Assembly (NCBI GenBank): GCA_017399445.1
Contig: JAFQCM010000020.1
Coordinates: forward strand, 1-35,580
DNA from: Lachnospiraceae bacterium
GTDB lineage: Bacteria; Bacillota; Clostridia; Lachnospirales; Lachnospiraceae
Reading direction: 5' to 3'
Length of the DNA: 35,580 bases
In this document: piece after piece, positions 15,334 through 25,000 of the stretch
Numbering within the stretch: the stretch's first letter is position 1
Layout: every line of letters begins with the position of its first letter
Program-made: the position numbers and the translations under genes
Notes under the pieces: generated by a model
Seen by the model: only the letters and a program-made list of their open reading frames with translations
Database searches by the model: none
Told to the model about the DNA's origin: nothing

Positions 15334-17190
15334 CTATACCTCCATCCTATACTTGTTTACACCTCCGCAAAAGGTGCAAAATTTTACATTTTGTGGTATC
15401 TCTTTACCACATTGTGTACAAAATATCATTCTAATTTTAGGAACAACTCTTTTCATTCCTTCTGTAATATCATTGAGCACTTTACTCCAAATTTTGTATT
15501 GCTCATCACTCATTCCCCTTAAAGTATCTGAAACAATTTCCTGATTATCACTTGTAACAATCATCAGTGCTCTTTCTTTTATCATTATGGTTTTTATATT
15601 TTGTAACGATACAGCCATAACATTATTCTTACCAGAAATAATTATTCTTCTATCGGTGTAAATGACACCTACACTCCACGTTCCTATCATACTGCAATCT
15701 TGTATGAATACTATTTTTTCCATAGGCTGAATACATTGTGTAATTTTTCTTTCTTTTCCATTGCATAAACTGGAAAAGCTAATTCTTTTGCTAAGTTCCC
15801 CATAAACATTGTTTTCACGGATGATAGTTTTTACTTCTTCCACTGGATTAGAACTATCTTCAATATTTCTAATTCTTTGTTGTGTTTCGATATATGGACA
15901 AAGCGCCATCTCTAACATACTACTTATATCTTCATGTATGTGTTGACTTTTATATGCCAAGGTATCTATTTCTTCTGTCAGCTGTTTGACAACTTTCTCA
16001 TCCAACAAATCTAATATATTAAAATTTTGTTGCTGAACAAAGCTTTCAAAAAGTTGCAGGTCATCTCTATAATCATTCGCCTCTTCTCTAGTTTCAAATT
16101 CAATACCATTTGCCGTTCGTAATCTTTTATCAATTTCTATCCATGCATTATCCAAATATGATATGTATTTATTTTCACTTTCTATTCCATAAAATTGTGA
16201 TAATTCTTCAATTTCATTTTTCAAACTTAAAACTTCTTTTTCATCTGTATATTTTTTTGTCAAAATTGAACCGTATTTATTTTCTAACTTTGTTTCAATA
16301 TACTTATTTAAGTTCACCCCAAAATCGGCCGCCATACTCTTTAAACTGCCATCTTTGTCACCATATAATTCTAATGCACTAGTATATCCTCCATATAATA
16401 ATGGATCCATCTGTAATATTTTACATACAGTTGAAAACCTTTGTTCCTCTGGTATTTTTCCATTCATTAAATTATTTAATAATGCTGATGCTACATCCCT
16501 GTCTTCTTTTGAATCCGGCTCTATTTCAATTTTCCCATAATGACTCATCAATCCCATACTTTTTTGGATAATTTTCCAAACCATAAGTTCACAAGCTTCG
16601 GTTAAACTTGTAAAACGTGTTTTATCATTATAAAGTGAACTTTTTTGTATACTTGCACCAACTTTTGTAGCTGCATTTCCAACAGAATTAACTAAAGAGT
16701 GCCCCATACCTGTTACCATATTAACAGCTCCTGCCTGCATAGAGGCTTTTATATATCCACTCACTCCAAATCCATATCCCACTGCTCTAGATCTATTTTG
16801 TTTTCTGGCCTTACGATATTCTCTCGCCTCTTTCTCATCGCATACTATATCCAGATATGGATCTAAATACAAATCCAGCAGCTTTTTGTAAAATTCATTT
16901 ACATACTCTTCGCAATGCCTATCCAAAAGTTCAGAATCAACACTATAAATTTGACATTTCTGAAAATAATCACACATTTTCTCCAATACTTCATCGTATA
17001 TATCATCAGCTAATGAATTATTTTCATCTACTACTGCTTCTATAGAACCAAGTTTATGAAATTCTTTCTTTAGCTGCTCTACTGTTTCTTTGGAAATTTT
17101 TCTTCCCACACACAAAAAATGATAATAATTCATGTTTTCAACAGAATATTCAAATACTGTACCTAATGCTTTATATTGTATATATTCCAT
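15334..17190 (-). CDS. Large zinc-ribbon protein with PH-like domain, function unknown
   Basis: 618 residues. Residues 1-130 are helical and charged. About 135-185 is a Gly/Ala-rich, weakly hydrophobic stretch (GYGFGVSGYIKAS, AGAVNMVTGMGHSLVNSVG) that could insert in or lie on a membrane. The middle is long and helical. About 480-585 resembles a bacterial PH-like domain (WSVGVIYTDRRIIISGKNNV, then an IKTIMIKERALMIVT strand pair). The C-terminus is a CxxC-CxxC zinc ribbon (FCTQCGKEIPQ, KFCTFCGG). No enzyme motif is seen. It is the first gene of the three-gene run, with GGGGTGGAG before the ATG and a promoter at 17240-17269. Its company with a kinase, a zinc-ribbon membrane protein and a YARHG protein suggests envelope sensing, but that is inference. 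Confidence 0.7.
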   Translation of the reverse strand: MEYIQYKALGTVFEYSVENMNYYHFLCVGRKISKETVEQLKKEFHKLGSIEAVVDENNSLADDIYDEVLEKMCDYFQKCQIYSVDSELLDRHCEEYVNEFYKKLLDLYLDPYLDIVCDEKEAREYRKARKQNRSRAVGYGFGVSGYIKASMQAGAVNMVTGMGHSLVNSVGNAATKVGASIQKSSLYNDKTRFTSLTEACELMVWKIIQKSMGLMSHYGKIEIEPDSKEDRDVASALLNNLMNGKIPEEQRFSTVCKILQMDPLLYGGYTSALELYGDKDGSLKSMAADFGVNLNKYIETKLENKYGSILTKKYTDEKEVLSLKNEIEELSQFYGIESENKYISYLDNAWIEIDKRLRTANGIEFETREEANDYRDDLQLFESFVQQQNFNILDLLDEKVVKQLTEEIDTLAYKSQHIHEDISSMLEMALCPYIETQQRIRNIEDSSNPVEEVKTIIRENNVYGELSKRISFSSLCNGKERKITQCIQPMEKIVFIQDCSMIGTWSVGVIYTDRRIIISGKNNVMAVSLQNIKTIMIKERALMIVTSDNQEIVSDTLRGMSDEQYKIWSKVLNDITEGMKRVVPKIRMIFCTQCGKEIPQNVKFCTFCGGVNKYRMEV

Positions 17191-17239
17191 TTCTCCACCC
17201 CCATTTTAAAATAGTTTTTAACTTTAGATTTTTTTGTGC

Positions 17240-17269
17240 AATATATACATTTTCTTCTTAATATTACAA
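17240..17269 (-). promoter_or_regulatory. Promoter of the zinc-ribbon/YARHG gene run
   Basis: Minus strand TTGTAA (17269-17264), 18-bp spacer, TATATT (17245-17240), with a leader of about 45 nt. It lies in the divergent gap with the XRE regulator gene. Confidence 0.4.
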
Positions 17270-17307
17270 AAATTATTATAACATCTTCCAATTCGTTTTA
17301 CAACTAA

Positions 17308-17328
17308 TAGTTATGCTAAATATAACTA
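17308..17328. promoter_or_regulatory. Candidate operator between divergent genes
   Basis: Inverted repeat TAGTTAT-GCTAAAT-ATAACTA (7-bp arms, 7-bp spacer) in the gap between the zinc-ribbon gene run and the XRE regulator gene. It is placed where an XRE dimer could control both. A second small inverted repeat, GCCAC-AG-GTGGC, lies at about 17432-17443. Binding is inference. Confidence 0.3.
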
Positions 17329-17459
17329 ATCCAATATTCGGTTTTTTCTCTAAAATGGTTACAATAAAAATAATCGACTTTTTTAGCATTTATTAATTTT
17401 TACACTACTTTTATTACTATTGGTATCACCAGCCACAGGTGGCAGAATGGAGCTTTTAT

Positions 17460-17792
17460 ATGAACCAACTTGCATTAGGAAACCGTATTCGCGAAGAACG
17501 AAAGAAATTAAATCTAACCCAGGAGCAGCTTGCTGAAAAAATGGATGTTTCTGCAACTTATATTGGCTTCGTTGAACGAGGTGAACGAACCATTACCCTT
17601 GGAAAATTAACTTGTCTTGCAAATGTTCTTGGTGTATCTGTAGACTATCTTCTTGCAGATACCATCGCTGTTCCAACTTCTAATAAAGAAGAACTTATCC
17701 TTAGTTTGTTTGCCTCTGCCACAGAAGACCAACAGGAACTTATCATTAATATCTCAAAGTTGATTCTAAATCAAGGTGAAAAAAATAAATAG
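17460..17792 (+). CDS. XRE-family transcriptional regulator
   Basis: 110 residues. A classic Cro/CI-type helix-turn-helix occupies about residues 6-60 (GNRIREERKKLNLTQEQLAE, then VSATYIGFVERGERTITLGK and LGVSVDYLL). A short helical tail follows (about 75-110). The ATG at 17460 is preferred because GGAG lies seven bases upstream; a GTG at 17439 would add seven residues. It is divergent from the zinc-ribbon gene run, so it may repress itself and that run. It is convergent with the kinase gene. Confidence 0.85.
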   Translation: MNQLALGNRIREERKKLNLTQEQLAEKMDVSATYIGFVERGERTITLGKLTCLANVLGVSVDYLLADTIAVPTSNKEELILSLFASATEDQQELIINISKLILNQGEKNK

Positions 17793-17830
17793 AACTCCGT
17801 ACCATTATTATATACGAAGTCCTATTTTAT

Positions 17831-17853
17831 AGGGTCTGCTGACAGCAGACTCT
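17831..17853. terminator. Hairpin between convergent genes
   Basis: AGGGTCTGCTG-A-CAGCAGACTCT, an 11-bp stem with one wobble pair, between the XRE gene and the convergent kinase gene. There is no T-run on either side, so it is a weak or factor-assisted terminator at best. Confidence 0.4.
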
Positions 17854-17867
17854 AATCAACTACATTA

Positions 17868-18953
17868 TTAAATTGCACCTTCTAACCCATATTCCATCAA
17901 CACCAATATTCCCAATACCATAAACACCATTACTATTATCATACGAATTATAACTCTTATGCTCTTAGGAATCATTCTAAAGATTTTTAACCGACTATCC
18001 CAGCGTAAAAAATTAGTAATAGAAGCTAATGGAACAATCCAAAATAAAAACATTGCGAAAAAACCTATGCAAAAATTTTTAAAGCTGTCACCAACAGCTA
18101 TCAATATTCCACCAAATCCCATTAAAACGTATAAATATCCTGCAATAGCCACAACCTTACGCCAAGCCACATTTTTTCGAAAACCGGGCCATATACTTCT
18201 GTCAGTTTCCCATATATTTTCCCCGACTCTTTTTTCCCCTAATTCCTTTAAAATTTCGCCTGCTGAAAAATATCTATCCTGAGGGTCTATCATAATACAT
18301 TTCTTTATGACCGTACGAAATTTTCTATGTTCTGCTAATTGTTCATTTGGCATTTTTCCAGTTATCATTTTATTGAGTAAGACACCAAAAGCATAGATAT
18401 CCGTTCTGTCATCTGTCTGACAAAATCCAAACTGCTCTGGCGAAGCATAACCCACGGTTCCCATTAGTATGGTATCTTTCATTTTATTTTCTTTTGGTAT
18501 CCTTGCAATACCAAAATCCAGAACTTTTACTATCCCATCTGTAGAAATTAAAATGTTAGATGCTGTTAAATCTCTATGTACTATTCCATTTTTATGTATC
18601 AATTGCAAAGCTCGTAGTATCTGTATTGCAATATCTTTGGCTTCTCCCTCTGAAAACCTCCCCCTTTGCTCCAACATTTGTTTGATAGTTTCTCCACTGA
18701 TGTATTTCTCCACCACAATACAACTATCTTCCAAAAAACAAATTTCACAAATAGGAACCAAATAAGGTGAGCTTATAGTACGTAGTCGTTCATAAATAAC
18801 TCCAGCTTCAATACTTACCTGCTTTTTCACCACCAATTCTCCCGTTTGCTTGTTTCTTGCCAGACAGGTATCACCTGTTTCTCCTACTGAAAGTTTTCTC
18901 AATTCTTCATATGTACATTTTACATATTCTTCATAAGCTTTCGTATTTTCCAT
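17868..18953 (-). CDS. Membrane-anchored Ser/Thr protein kinase (Hanks type)
   Basis: 361 residues from the ATG at 18953 (AGAGGGA upstream; the earlier ATG at 18989 lacks a site). The kinase domain spans about 15-260: Gly loop VGETGDTCLA, Lys in VVKKQ (43/44), catalytic loop HRDLTASN (126-133) and DFG (146-148). APE-like ASPEQFG and the DIYAFG motif follow. The catalytic-loop Lys (HRDLK) is Thr here. After the kinase come three hydrophobic helices (about 267-288, 294-313, 334-357) and almost no outer domain. No PASTA repeats are present, so it is not the usual PrkC/Stk1 cell-wall kinase. A small HTH gene is divergent, 108 bp away, and is a candidate substrate or partner. No phosphatase gene is seen in the window. 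Confidence 0.88.
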   Translation of the reverse strand: MENTKAYEEYVKCTYEELRKLSVGETGDTCLARNKQTGELVVKKQVSIEAGVIYERLRTISSPYLVPICEICFLEDSCIVVEKYISGETIKQMLEQRGRFSEGEAKDIAIQILRALQLIHKNGIVHRDLTASNILISTDGIVKVLDFGIARIPKENKMKDTILMGTVGYASPEQFGFCQTDDRTDIYAFGVLLNKMITGKMPNEQLAEHRKFRTVIKKCIMIDPQDRYFSAGEILKELGEKRVGENIWETDRSIWPGFRKNVAWRKVVAIAGYLYVLMGFGGILIAVGDSFKNFCIGFFAMFLFWIVPLASITNFLRWDSRLKIFRMIPKSIRVIIRMIIVMVFMVLGILVLMEYGLEGAI

Positions 18954-19061
18954 AAATAATCCCTCTTGCTTTTTTCTATCATTACTCATATACTTATTTT
19001 ATTATTACTGAAGTTAAGTTGCAACATTTTACAGCAATACATTATAGAAAGTGAGCTTCTT

Positions 19062-19484
19062 ATGAAAAAAAGCACTGAAGAATTACTACAGATTTTAAAA
19101 CATACTCCTGATTTAGAAACATATCTTTCAAATGAGCAAGATAATCTAAAGGATATACCCCTCCCTGAGTACCTAAATAATTTATGTATAGAGAAAAATA
19201 TAACCCGTGCACAATGTATTAGACAATCTGGTCTGGATAAAGGTTATGGTTATGACATATTCTCTGGTGCCAAACATCCAACCAGAGATAAGCTGCTAGC
19301 TATTTGCTTCGGATTTTCTCTATCTTTGGATGAAGTGCAAAATTTGCTAAAAATATCTGCTTATCCTATCCTTTATGCTAAGGATAGACGAGATAGTGCC
19401 ATTATTTTTTCATTGCAAAGAAATTATTCTCTTGTCATTACCAATGAATTATTATTTGATATGGGATTGGCGATAATCAATTAA
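19062..19484 (+). CDS. Small helix-turn-helix protein, divergent from the kinase
   Basis: 140 residues from the ATG at 19062, with AAAGTGAG upstream. The longer frame from 18966 adds a hydrophobic stretch without a ribosome site. The central part looks like a diverged XRE-type HTH: LNNLCIEKNITRAQCIRQSG, then KHPTRDKLLAICFGFSLSLD and EVQNLLKIS. A short tail follows (YAKDRRDSAIIFSL). It contains several Ser/Thr residues that a kinase could modify. Divergence from the kinase gene across about 108 bp suggests a regulator-kinase pair. Function is inferred from context only. Confidence 0.7.
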   Translation: MKKSTEELLQILKHTPDLETYLSNEQDNLKDIPLPEYLNNLCIEKNITRAQCIRQSGLDKGYGYDIFSGAKHPTRDKLLAICFGFSLSLDEVQNLLKISAYPILYAKDRRDSAIIFSLQRNYSLVITNELLFDMGLAIIN

Positions 19485-19539
19485 ATAATCCACCTAAAAT
19501 AATACAATTATTCATCTTTGTTAATAATTCTATACTATA

Positions 19540-19573
19540 AAAACCTTGGAAACACTACCATTCCCAAGGTTTT
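19540..19573. terminator. Bidirectional terminator
   Basis: AAAACCTTGG and CCAAGGTTTT form a perfect 10-bp stem around a 14-nt loop, between the convergent HTH gene and the FnIII gene. The stem itself ends in T4-T5 in both directions. The rest of the gap 19485-19683 is AT-rich with nothing recognisable. Confidence 0.65.
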
Positions 19574-19683
19574 CATACCATTCCTACTATTCACTTAACA
19601 TTTATCTCTTCTGTTAATTGTTTTCGACTATTCTTATTTTACCTATTTTCTTTACTTATAGTTTTAAATAGCTGTTTCTAACA

Positions 19684-20955
19684 CTAGTTTTTACATGTGG
19701 ATGTATAAGTATAAAGTTTAGAGTTTCCATACCAAACCAAAGTAACATTTTGATATTGAGGTTTCACAGAAGCATATTTCTTCTTACCGCATTTTACGCC
19801 ATTAGCTTTTACATAAATATAATAATCTTGAAGTTTCTTTGTATTCTTTAAAATGTAACTTGTTGACTTTACAGTAGCAACCTTTTTAAAATTGTCATCT
19901 TTTGTTTTTGCAACATAAACACTGTAGCTTGTTGCTCCTGAAATCTTCTTCCAGCTAATTTTTAAGGAGTTACTGCTATTCTTCTTTACCGTTGTTTTTG
20001 CAAAAGGAATCATTACTTTCTTACTTGTCCATGGTCCATAGCAGTTTTTTGTATTTGTGGTTACATAGTATCTAAAACGATATTGGAATCCTTTATTTTT
20101 AATCTTACTTAAAGAAAATCCCGCAGTAGATGAATATCTACTAAGTTTGATACTTTTTATTTTCTTCCCGGATAAGTTAGAAATCTCAATTTCAATACCC
20201 GACTGATTCTTTTGACTATTAGTAAATTTAATACTTGCAGTAGTAGAACCTGGTTCCCATCTATACAACTTAATTTGTGATAATTTATTTGCTTTTGCTA
20301 CTGTTGGAATATAACTTTTATTTCTGCTATATCCAACTGCTTCATAACCATTTGCTGATTTTCTTATCGGATAAACATAAATATTGTATTCTGTATCATC
20401 GGCCAAATTCTTTACAGTAAAATTTTTGTTAGAAGTAGAACCTACGTAGATTTCATCTACAGAAGAATGGGTTGGCTTATAATAAATATTATAGTACTGA
20501 GCTCCCGAAAGTGGTTCACTCCATGAAACTGTAACAGAAGAAGTTGTTGACTGAGTATGTTTTATGTCTTGTAGGTTTTCCGGATCAGTAACACAAGTAA
20601 TAACATCACTAAAGCTATACTGACCTGTAGGAGATGTTGGAATTACTTTCACGAAATATGTATGGTTTGGATTCAACCCATAAATTCTTACATCTTTACT
20701 TGAATAGGATACCGTAGTAACAGTTGCACTGCTAGGAAATGTATTATACTCAGAAATGTATATCATGAACTTGTTAGCACCTAGTGGTGCGTCATAAGAA
20801 ATCTTTACACTGGTTTCTCCTGCATCAACCTGTTTTAAATTTGTTACTTTTTCGCCTGCAGCGTAAGATGTTATATTCAAACTAACTGCTATTGTAAATA
20901 CAGTAAATGCCAAAAGCATTAGATATTTACTTACTTTTGATAAATACTTTTTCAT
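19684..20955 (-). CDS. Secreted multi-domain fibronectin type III protein
   Basis: 423 residues with a signal peptide (1-33, ending TSYAAG). About four fibronectin-III-like modules follow (about 37-125, 130-218, 222-312, 315-405; for example VTVSWSEPLSGAQYYNIYYK and LKISWKKISGATSYSVYVA). No catalytic motif, sortase signal or S-layer module is visible. The modules resemble the last domain of the large GH13 enzyme nearby, so it may be an accessory binding or spacer protein at the cell surface. AGGAGG lies six bases before the ATG. It has its own promoter (20991-21018). Substrate unknown. Confidence 0.8.
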   Translation of the reverse strand: MKKYLSKVSKYLMLLAFTVFTIAVSLNITSYAAGEKVTNLKQVDAGETSVKISYDAPLGANKFMIYISEYNTFPSSATVTTVSYSSKDVRIYGLNPNHTYFVKVIPTSPTGQYSFSDVITCVTDPENLQDIKHTQSTTSSVTVSWSEPLSGAQYYNIYYKPTHSSVDEIYVGSTSNKNFTVKNLADDTEYNIYVYPIRKSANGYEAVGYSRNKSYIPTVAKANKLSQIKLYRWEPGSTTASIKFTNSQKNQSGIEIEISNLSGKKIKSIKLSRYSSTAGFSLSKIKNKGFQYRFRYYVTTNTKNCYGPWTSKKVMIPFAKTTVKKNSSNSLKISWKKISGATSYSVYVAKTKDDNFKKVATVKSTSYILKNTKKLQDYYIYVKANGVKCGKKKYASVKPQYQNVTLVWYGNSKLYTYTSTCKN

Positions 20956-20990
20956 TTTAATCCTCCTGTAATTTTAATTTTCAATAGTAT

Positions 20991-21018
20991 ATTTTACCAT
21001 AATTCAATATATTGTAAA
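20991..21018 (-). promoter_or_regulatory. Promoter of the FnIII gene
   Basis: Minus strand TTTACA (21018-21013), 16-bp spacer, TAAAAT (20996-20991), with a leader of about 30 nt. Confidence 0.45.
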
Positions 21019-21060
21019 GTATTTTCGTTTTTTTTGTTAAATTTTCCTCAAAACAATTCT

Positions 21061-21096
21061 AAAAAGTGGAAACAGCTTTTGCCATTCCCACTTTCT
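21061..21096 (-). terminator. Terminator of the P-loop gene
   Basis: Minus strand AAAGTGGGAA...TTTCCACTTTTT: a stem with a T-run, 66 bp after the stop of the gene at 21163-21753. Confidence 0.75.
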
Positions 21097-21162
21097 ATTT
21101 ATGGATTTCGCCCATTTCTATTTTCGATTTTATAGTAAGATAATCCGTCCCAAATCAAAATT

Positions 21163-21753
21163 TTATTCTTCTAACAAAATCTTTGTAATTCTTCCCATGG
21201 ATTCTTCAAATTCTTCATTAGATGAATTGTAGAATTTCAGGAACTTGTCTACTACGTTTGGATCGTCTAATAATTCAGGAGTATCAAAGTTTACTTTACT
21301 GATATATTCATCCCAGTTTTCAAGCTTCCATGTATCTCTGTCAGAATCTCTTTCAATCATACGCTGACGACAGATTTCAGGTGAAGTTACTACCCAAATA
21401 ACGCATAACTCAGCACCCATCTTCGCAACCTTTTCTTTTAATTTGTTCATATATTCAGTATCTCTGATTTCTCTTGTGAAAGGAGCATTAATCAATACCA
21501 AATCATCATACAAAAGCGCTTCTACACCTAAATCAACAATTGCATCATATTCGTAATCACGGATATGTTCTTCAAAAAAGTCTGAACTTCTGTTGTATTC
21601 TTCATTTGCAACTTTGAATATCTGTTTTGATAAAACAATTAAAGTATCCTTATCCAAATATACGATGTGCTTTAAATTCTCTGCCAATTTCTTTGAGATA
21701 AATGTTTTTCCACATGCTGGAGGTGAGGTAACTAAAATCATTTTCTTTTTCAT
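21163..21753 (-). CDS. P-loop (AAA_33-like) nucleotide-binding protein
   Basis: 196 residues from the ATG at 21753. An ATG three codons earlier (21762) lies only two bases after AAAGGA, too close. The P-loop SPPACGKT is near the N-terminus. A lid-like LCVIWVVTSPEICRQRMIER segment and the RDSDRDTWKL region resemble small kinases of the AAA_33/zeta-toxin-like P-loop group. Length about 200 fits. The substrate could be a nucleotide, sugar or small metabolite; it cannot be told from the sequence. It is a single gene with its own promoter and terminator. Confidence 0.7.
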   Translation of the reverse strand: MKKKMILVTSPPACGKTFISKKLAENLKHIVYLDKDTLIVLSKQIFKVANEEYNRSSDFFEEHIRDYEYDAIVDLGVEALLYDDLVLINAPFTREIRDTEYMNKLKEKVAKMGAELCVIWVVTSPEICRQRMIERDSDRDTWKLENWDEYISKVNFDTPELLDDPNVVDKFLKFYNSSNEEFEESMGRITKILLEE

Positions 21754-21805
21754 AATTGTCATATTCCTTTCTTCTTGTCCATTGTTATTGCAGAACCTTG
21801 TATTT

Positions 21806-21834
21806 AGTATAGTTCAATTTAACGGATTTTTCAA
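21806..21834 (-). promoter_or_regulatory. Promoter of the P-loop gene
   Basis: Minus strand TTGAAA (21834-21829), 17-bp spacer, TATACT (21811-21806), with a leader of about 45 nt. Between here and 22064 only the terminator below is seen. Confidence 0.6.
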
Positions 21835-21975
21835 TAATCATTATATCCATAATCATAAAGTTCATTATAACACATATAACTAACTTTTTCTACGATTAAT
21901 TTCACACATTTTTACCTTTTTTTACTCCAAAATAAGTGACTTTTGCTACATTTACAAAATTAGGTATAACATATA

Positions 21976-22037
21976 AAAATACTCCCTTCGGAAAACAAGT
22001 AGAAAATCCACTTGTTTCCACTGAAAGGAGCATTTTA
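21976..22037 (-). terminator. Long-stem terminator of the GH13 gene
   Basis: Minus strand AAAATGCTCCTTTC...GTGGAAACAAGTGG pairs with CTACTTGTTTTCC...GAAGGGAGTATTTTT. It is a long, slightly bulged stem ending in T5, 28 bp after the stop codon. Confidence 0.8.
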
Positions 22038-22064
22038 GTTTTACAGAATTGCTATCTGTTCAGC

Positions 22065-25000
22065 TTATTTCTTAATTTTTACTTTTAATGCTTTACTATA
22101 CTTTCCGTATACCTTGCTTCCTGCTGAGTCTAACTTGTAAGCTCTAACTTTTACGTAATAAGTTTTTCCTTTTTTCAGCTTTGTAATCTTTTTACTTGTC
22201 TTTGTTGTTGTTACTTTTACTGTAGTTTTCTTTGTAAACTTCTTGCTAGTAGAATAAGCAATTTCATATCCTTTTGCTCCACTTACCTTAGCATATTTTA
22301 CAGTGATTGCCTTAGAAGAAGCATTCTTAGCACTCTTAATTGTTGCTGCATTTACTGTTACTTTCTTCCATTTTGCAGTTACAGTAACTTTCTTGTTTGA
22401 AGTAACTTTCTTATTTAAAGTTTTAACCTTTTTGCCTTTTACATACCATCCTACAAAAGAATATTTCTTTCTGGTAGGTGATTTCAATTTATGGCTCTGA
22501 TTCTTAGCAAGATATGTAGGATTTAATCCATTATTCTTTCCGCCTGCTAATTTGTAAGTAACTTTGTAAGATGGTCCTGGTAATACAGTTACCTTACATT
22601 TTGCTTTCTTTCCATCTTTTACAGATGCTGTAATAATTACTGTAGTTTTCTTAGTTACCTTCTTAGCTGTAAGCTTACCTTTTGAAGTAACCTTTAATGC
22701 TTTTGTATTACTTGATTTCCATGTTACTTTTTTATACTTAGCATTTGTTGGGCTAACTGTTGCTGTTAAAGTAATGCTTGCTCTATATCCTAATTTTGCT
22801 GTTGACGCATTCAATTTAACCTTTTTCACTTTTACATAAGAAGGTGTTGGTGTTGCTGTTGGCTTCTTAGTAGGTGTTACAGTCGGCCTCTTAGTAGGTG
22901 TCGCTGTTGGCTTATTAGTAGGTGTTACTGTTGGTTCCGGTGTTACTGTTACAACAGGTTTTTCTGGTGTCACCACTGAAGGTACTGGTGTTGCTGTTGG
23001 TATCGGTGTTGCTGTTGGTATTGGTGTCATTGTTGCTGTTGGCACCGCTGTTGCTGTTGGTACTGCTGTTGCTGTTGGTACCGCTGTTGCTGTTGGTACT
23101 GCTGTTGCTGTTGGTACCGCTGTTGGTGCAGGTTTTACTTTTACTGTAAATTCTTTTGTATAAATCTCATATTCTACAGTAATCTTGTACTCACCAGCTT
23201 TATCTTTGTTGTATGCACTAGTATCTACCTTATATCCTTCTGAAATAGGTGCTTTATCATTTCCATAGATACCTGTTACTGTTAAGTTAGTTAAATCAAG
23301 GTCTTCACCAATTTCATATTCTGTCTTTGTTGGTGGAACAACTTCAATATCTGTTATAGTTTTTCTTTCTGCTACAATCGCTGTACCACCTTCACTAATA
23401 GAAGGAATTGTAATTTTTATTTTTCCATCTGTTACGTTGTAAGTCTTTCCAGAATAAACATCCATTATACCTGACTGTTCTGCTGCTATACCTGTTAAAG
23501 TAATTTCTACTGTCTGTTCTCTCTCTGTTGCATTAAGTCCTACGTATACAATTTCACCATTATATTCTCTTGCAATAACTTCATATCCATAGCCATCTCC
23601 ACCTATAACACGAGTTCTTGTACCTTTAGAGAATACATCTGAGTATATAGAACGTGCTACTAATACTTTTCTATAGTGAGCAAGCATGTCTATCTGCTGC
23701 TCATCTAAATTGTCAAATTGCATATCATAACGGTTGTTTTCATAAAGCCCAAATTCATTTGGACCTGAAAGTGCCACTTCTTCACCATAGTAAATAACTG
23801 GTTGTCCTTTGGCAGTAATCTGTAATGATGCTGCTAATTTAGCTTTTCCATAATCATAATTCATGGAATATAAGAAACCATCTTCGTCATGACTACTTAA
23901 GAACTGTCCCATGCTGAGGCTGCTGCTTAATGCTGCATTACGTGCTACTAATGTTTTTTCTGCTGCATCAATGTTTCCACTTACAAATTTTGCTGCAATG
24001 TTTTTGAAATCAAAGTCAAGCTCTGAATCCATCTGACCATTACCTAAGTAATTTGCTGTGCTGTTATATGTTGCTCCCCAGTATTCTCCAATCATCTTGA
24101 AGTTTGGATTTACCTCAGCTAATGCTGTTTTTAACTGGCTAAAAGTTTCATGTTCAACATGTTTAATAGTATCCACACGGAAGTAATCAATACGGTTTCC
24201 TGCCTCTGTAGTATGATTTGCCCATGCTGTCTGCCATTTAATTAAATTTTCTCTTACAACCTGTTCTTCAGTCTTGAAGTCTGGCAATCCGCTTAATTCC
24301 ATTGTAATATCATCAGAACCAACTTCAGCATCTTTACGAAGCATTCCAGCAAAGTTATCATTCTGTTCTGTACCATATCCTGCATGGTTAACAACAATAT
24401 CTAGCATAACCTTGATATCACGTTTATGTGCTTCATCTAATAATTTGTCTAAATCTTCTGTTGTTCCTAAATGTTCATCAAGTTTTGTAAAGTCATTTGC
24501 CCAGTAACCTGTATATGCTGCCTGGTTCAAATCATCATTTACAATAGTGTTAATATTATCAACAATTGGAGTAATCCAGATTGTGTTAATACCTAACTGC
24601 TGAAGATATCCAAGTTTTGAAATAATACCCTTGATATCACCACCATGGTATGATTCAGCCATTTTTAAGTTATATTCATCATCACCGTTGTTAGAAGAAT
24701 CTCCATCTGCGAAACGGTCTGTTAGCATAAAGTAAATTCTTGCTTCATCCCATGCTGCATCTGTAGTTGTTCTGTTCACTACTTTAACTGCTGCTTTTGT
24801 TTCTGATGTATTTCCATAAAGGTCTGTTACCGTAATTGGAACATCATAAGTTCCCGCCTTAATGCTACTATCAATGTAAAGTACACCTTTATTTGTAACA
24901 GTACTGAAATCTACAAGCATATCTTTACCTACAATGTTTTTCAGATTTGCTTGAATTTTGCTTAATTCTACACTTTCACCAGTGTCCTTATTTGTAGCTT

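Noticed and set aside
19019..19048. TTGCAA-17-TTATAG as promoter of the HTH gene
   Set aside because: The transcript would start about seven bases before the ATG and lose the ribosome site.
22922..23149. Leu/Val-rich plus-strand frame
   Set aside because: It is the antisense of the VPTATA linker repeats in the GH13 gene.
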